Shown: in pieces, positions 61,150-64,000 of the stretch
Layout of the letters: each line of letters starts with the position of its first letter
Position numbering within the stretch: the first letter of the stretch is position 1
Assembly (NCBI RefSeq): GCF_900119845.1
Contig: NZ_FPKU01000001.1
Coordinates: forward strand, 1,459,528 to 1,523,527
Length of the DNA: 64,000 nt
Direction of reading: 5' to 3'
Origin: Devosia enhydra
GTDB taxonomy: Bacteria > Pseudomonadota > Alphaproteobacteria > Rhizobiales > Devosiaceae
The notes under the pieces: model-generated
Seen by the model: the letters and a program-made list of their open reading frames with translations, nothing else
Database searches by the model: none
Told to the model about the DNA's origin: nothing
Made by a program: the position numbers and the translations under genes

Positions 61150-62238
61150 TTACTCTACGACGCTCACGCCTTCGACATACCAGTCCACGGCCCAGAACTC
61201 GCCGTCGTCGATGATGTCGCCGGCGGCAACGCGCTCGGTGCCGGTGTTGTCGTTGATCGGGCCGGCGAAGGGGTGCAGCGAGCCATCGATGATGGCGTTC
61301 TTGACCTCTTCGGCCTTGGCGACGACGTCGGCCGCAAGGTTCGGGTTATAGGGCCCGATCAGCACTTCGCCTTCCTTGAGGCCCGGCCAGACGCTGCCAT
61401 TGGTCCAGGTGCCATCGATCAGCGACTGCACGGCCTGCACGTAATAGGGGCCCCAATGGTCGATGATCGAGGTCAGGTGCGTGTTGGGCGCAAAGGCGCT
61501 CATGTCGGCGCCCTGGCCGAAAACGCCCACGATGCCCGAGGATTCCGCGATCTGCGGGATGACCGGACCGTCGGTGTGCTGGGTGATGACGTCGACGCCC
61601 TGGGCGATCAGCGAGCGGGCGAGATCGGCCTCGCGCGGCGGATCGAACCAGCTGCCGACATAGACGGCGGTGACTTCGACTTCGGGGTTCACCTTGCGCG
61701 CCGCGAGCGCGAAGGCGTTGATGCCCATCACCACTTCGGGGATCGGCATGGAGCCGACATAGGCGATCTTGTTGGTCTTGGTGGTCAGGCCCGCAATGGT
61801 GCCGAGCACGGCGCGGCCTTCATGGAACTTGGCATTGTAGAGCGCGACGTTGGGCGCGGTCAGGTTGCCGGTGGCCCATTCGAAGCGGGTGTCGGGGAAC
61901 TGGCGGGCGACGCGGTGGATATAATCGCCATAGCCGAAGCTCGTGCCGAAGATCAGCTGATGGCCCTGCTGGGCCAGTTCGCGGAACACGCGTTCGCTAT
62001 CCGGGCCTTCGGCGACATTGGTGACCACGGTGGTCTCGACCTTGTCCTCGCCGATGGCGTCGAGCATGAACAGCCGGCCCTGGTCGTGGCCATAATTCCA
62101 GCCATTGTCGTCAGGAGTGCCGATCAGCACGAAACCGACCTTCACCTTTTCCTGGGCGAAGGCCTGGCCGCCCAGCAGCGGCAGCGCTGCGGCGGCACCG
62201 CCCAGTTGCATGATATGGCGGCGATTGAGTCTCATCAT
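61150..62238 (-). CDS. BMP-family ABC transporter substrate-binding protein (nucleoside/purine type)
   Basis: A 362-residue BMP/PnrA-family binding protein with a Tat-like leader (RLNRRHIMQLGGAAAALPLL, cleavage near AFAQ). KVKVGFVLIGTPDDNGWNYG is the family's ligand-side motif, followed by GTSFGYGDYIHRVARQFPDT and IAYVGSMPIPEVVMGINAF. The family binds nucleosides and related purines or allantoin. Start at 62238 (AGGAGA 8 nt upstream). It is the last gene of a permease-permease-binding protein operon, next to the purine degradation genes, so a purine or nucleoside ligand is likely. A small hairpin (GAGGG / CCCTC, 61131 region) lies after the stop. Confidence 0.9.
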   Translation of the reverse strand: MMRLNRRHIMQLGGAAAALPLLGGQAFAQEKVKVGFVLIGTPDDNGWNYGHDQGRLFMLDAIGEDKVETTVVTNVAEGPDSERVFRELAQQGHQLIFGTSFGYGDYIHRVARQFPDTRFEWATGNLTAPNVALYNAKFHEGRAVLGTIAGLTTKTNKIAYVGSMPIPEVVMGINAFALAARKVNPEVEVTAVYVGSWFDPPREADLARSLIAQGVDVITQHTDGPVIPQIAESSGIVGVFGQGADMSAFAPNTHLTSIIDHWGPYYVQAVQSLIDGTWTNGSVWPGLKEGEVLIGPYNPNLAADVVAKAEEVKNAIIDGSLHPFAGPINDNTGTERVAAGDIIDDGEFWAVDWYVEGVSVVE

Positions 62239-62271
62239 GTCGTGTCTCCTGATGTTCACGATGAAGCGGGG

Positions 62272-63201
62272 TCACCCGGCGGGCGAAAAGGGTTTGCCGA
62301 GGCAGGCCGGCGCACTGGTGCTGCCCTTGCGGCTGAGCGAGATCAAGACCAGCACGAGAATGGTCGCGAGATAGGGCAGTGCGGCCCAGAACTCGGAGGG
62401 AAAGATGCGGAAGCCACCGCCGGAGGTCTTGGCATAGACTTCGAGCGTCATCAAAAGCCCGAAGATGTAGGCGCCGGCGAGCAGGCGATAGGGGCGCCAG
62501 GCGGCGAAGACGACGAGCGCCAGCGCGATCCAGCCGCGCCCGGCCGTCAGCCGCTCGGCCCATTGCGGGGTGAGCATCAAGGGGAAGCAGGCGCCACCGA
62601 TGCCGGCCATAGCCCCGCCAAAGAGCACGGCCAGGTAGCGCACTCCGATCACCGGATAGCCGATGGAATGGGCGGAGGTGTCGGATTCCCCGATGGCGCG
62701 CAGGATCAGCCCGGATCGCGTGCGCATCAGGAAAAACCAGACCGCAACCACCATGGCGAGCGAGAGATAGACCAGTGGCGAGTAGCCGAAGATCACCCGC
62801 CAGATCGGATCATTGGCGAGTGCGGGCGGAAAGAGCGGCCCCAGCGTCGGCACCGGCTGGCCGGTGAAGGGTCGGCCGACAAGCGCGGTGAGGCCCGTTC
62901 CGAGGATGGTGAGCGCCAGCCCGGTCGCCACCTGATTTGCCGAAAGCGACAGGGTCAGGACCGCAAACAGCAGGGCCGCGAAGGCGCCGGCAAGGGCCGC
63001 GCTGCCGATGGCGAGATAGGGATTGCCGGTGGTCAGCATCACGGCGGCGGTGGTCATGGCGCCGATCAGCATCATGCCTTCGACGCCCAGATTGAGCACG
63101 CCGCTCTTTTCCACCACCAGTTCGCCCAGCGCCGCGAGCAGGATGGGCGTGGAGGCGGCCACGAGAGTGACGATGAAGGGGACGATGAGGGCGCTGTTCA
63201 T
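62272..63201 (-). CDS. ABC transporter permease, nucleoside/BMP type, second permease
   Basis: A 309-residue, highly hydrophobic permease (about 8-9 spans) of the BPD_transp_2 type: SALIVPFIVTLVAASTPILL, GELVVEKSGVLNLGVEGMML (the family's conserved loop, E-x-x-G-V-x-N-L-x-x-E-G), GYPVIGVRYLAVLFGGAMAG, AGRGWIALALVVFAAWRPYR. Start ATG 63201 overlaps the stop of the upstream permease (ATGA). It should pair with that protein in a heterodimeric channel. The upper frame to 63390 belongs to the other permease's region. Confidence 0.9.
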   Translation of the reverse strand: MNSALIVPFIVTLVAASTPILLAALGELVVEKSGVLNLGVEGMMLIGAMTTAAVMLTTGNPYLAIGSAALAGAFAALLFAVLTLSLSANQVATGLALTILGTGLTALVGRPFTGQPVPTLGPLFPPALANDPIWRVIFGYSPLVYLSLAMVVAVWFFLMRTRSGLILRAIGESDTSAHSIGYPVIGVRYLAVLFGGAMAGIGGACFPLMLTPQWAERLTAGRGWIALALVVFAAWRPYRLLAGAYIFGLLMTLEVYAKTSGGGFRIFPSEFWAALPYLATILVLVLISLSRKGSTSAPACLGKPFSPAG

Positions 63202-64000
63202 GCCGGCCTCGCGGAAGTCTTGGGCTCGACTGCCCGGAACCGGTGACGCACGAAGAAATCCGCCGCCAGAAGCAGGAACAGAACCATCGCCTGGAACACC
63301 CCGACCGCCGCAAACGGCAGCCGCATGGTCGTCTGCGCCACCTCGCCGCCCACGAAGGTGATGGCGAGGATGATGCCGGCGAAGAGGCAACCGATGGGAT
63401 GGAGCCGGCCAAGAAAGGCGACGATGATGGCGGTGAAGCCGTAATTGGTCGGAAACTGCGGCACGAGCCGACCGAACGGGCCGGCGGCTTCGAGAATGCC
63501 GGCAAGCCCCGCCAGCGCCCCGCTCAGCAGCAGCGCCATCCAGACCGTGCGATCGGCCGAAAATCCGCCATAGCGCGCGGCATGGGGCGCAAGTCCGACG
63601 GTGCGGATCTGGAAGCCGAAGACCGAACGCGACATCACCAGCCAGACGATCAGCGCCACCGCGATGGCGATCGGGGTGCCCAGATGGATGATGGTGCCCG
63701 GCACCACATAGGGCAGCGACTGGTCAAGCGAGAACAGCACCGTCTGCGGCTGGCCCATCGCCGTCGGGCTCTTCCACGGCCCGAAGACGAGGTAGTTGAG
63801 GAGATTCACCGACGCGTAGGTCAGCATCAGCGTGGTCAGGATCTCGTTGACGCGGAAGCGCGTGCGCAAGAAGGCGGGGATCGCGGCATAGGCCGCCCCG
63901 CCCGCCATGCCGGCCACGAGCATCAGCGGCAGGATCCACGGGCCGCTGAGATTGTAGGTGAGGAGCGCAACGCCGGTGCCGGCGATGGCGCCGACGATAT
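63198..64000 (-). CDS. ABC transporter permease, nucleoside/BMP type, first permease; N-terminus cut by window edge
   Basis: At least 267 residues are visible, open to the end of the window. Spans include PLMLVAGMAGGAAYAAIPAFL, then FRVNEILTTLMLTYASVNLL (the conserved loop of sugar/nucleoside permeases), VFGFQIRTVGLAPHAARYGG, and a C-terminal FAAVGVFQAMVLFLLLAADF. No in-frame start with a ribosome site is evident inside the window, so the N-terminus lies to the right of base 64000. The ATPase gene of this importer is probably there too. Confidence 0.88.
   Translation of the reverse strand, partial: IVGAIAGTGVALLTYNLSGPWILPLMLVAGMAGGAAYAAIPAFLRTRFRVNEILTTLMLTYASVNLLNYLVFGPWKSPTAMGQPQTVLFSLDQSLPYVVPGTIIHLGTPIAIAVALIVWLVMSRSVFGFQIRTVGLAPHAARYGGFSADRTVWMALLLSGALAGLAGILEAAGPFGRLVPQFPTNYGFTAIIVAFLGRLHPIGCLFAGIILAITFVGGEVAQTTMRLPFAAVGVFQAMVLFLLLAADFFVRHRFRAVEPKTSARPA

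Noticed and set aside
60997-63246. Plus-strand open frame of about 750 codons
   Set aside because: Antisense to the BMP binding protein and permease. Its composition (His, Asp, Gly, Gln-rich, no domain) is that of a reverse-strand shadow.
1-64000. tRNA or rRNA genes
   Set aside because: I looked through the spacers for a T-arm GGTTCGAATCC-like stretch with cloverleaf context and found none; a dedicated scan could still reveal one.

Overview
The window is about 64 kb of GC-rich, gene-dense bacterial chromosome. The gene content (alphaproteobacterial cytochrome bc1 operon petABC, ubiK-lgt-midA-pgeF order, a PuuD-type membrane urate oxidase, TTT- and BMP-type solute-binding proteins, many 4-base stop/start overlaps, palindromic intergenic repeats of the TTCGAGACG and CTGGATTCCCGC types) points to an alphaproteobacterium of the Hyphomicrobiales (Rhizobiales), perhaps near Devosiaceae. 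The order-level call is fairly safe and the family-level call is a guess. I saw no tRNA, rRNA, transposase, prophage or CRISPR array.

Left accessory block (1-20.9 kb). (a) 1-7.3 kb: a LacI-type repressor, three different sulfatases in tandem with overlapping start/stop codons, and the start of an SsuA/THI5-type ABC solute-binding protein. Both transcription units carry the same 14-bp palindrome (TGAAATCGATTTCA or a one-base variant) exactly 22 nt downstream of a TTGACA box, which strongly suggests one regulon for import and desulfation of an organic sulfate ester, perhaps a sulfated sugar. (b) 8-20.9 kb: a catabolic region with a UbiD-type decarboxylase, a fused TctA-TctB permease, LysR and MarR regulators, an amidohydrolase / unknown 107-aa protein / Rieske ferredoxin operon, an alpha/beta hydrolase, a TctC-type binding protein and a class II aldolase. 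Together they look like uptake and breakdown of a carboxylated (possibly aromatic) acid. A TIGR02444-like gene and a type I IPP isomerase (idi) interrupt it. Repeat-rich spacers lie at 7.3-7.96, 12.77-13.12 and 15.73-16.13 kb.

Central housekeeping block (21-43.6 kb): ubiK, lgt, midA, pgeF, prs, a GGDEF protein, rplY, pth, ychF, a MaoC pair, a GFA protein, apt, petABC, trmL, hemF, an AAA ATPase, a DUF1059-like protein, a cca / Nudix / GNAT operon, a glutathionyl-hydroquinone reductase, another Nudix protein and a metallophosphoesterase.

43.6-47.1 kb holds a murL-murD2 pair, the non-canonical route that puts D-Glu into peptidoglycan by first ligating L-Glu and then epimerising it on the UDP-precursor, followed by a methyltransferase. 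47-52.5 kb holds a YhdH/AcuI-type reductase, a DUF3008-like protein, an MgtC-family protein, a GGDEF-EAL protein and a topoisomerase IB.

Right block (52.6-64 kb) is a purine-degradation island: adenine deaminase, guanine deaminase overlapping a PuuD urate oxidase, malate synthase G (consumes the glyoxylate that purine breakdown yields) and a BMP-family ABC importer whose second permease runs off the right edge. A CocE-type hydrolase sits among them without an obvious role.
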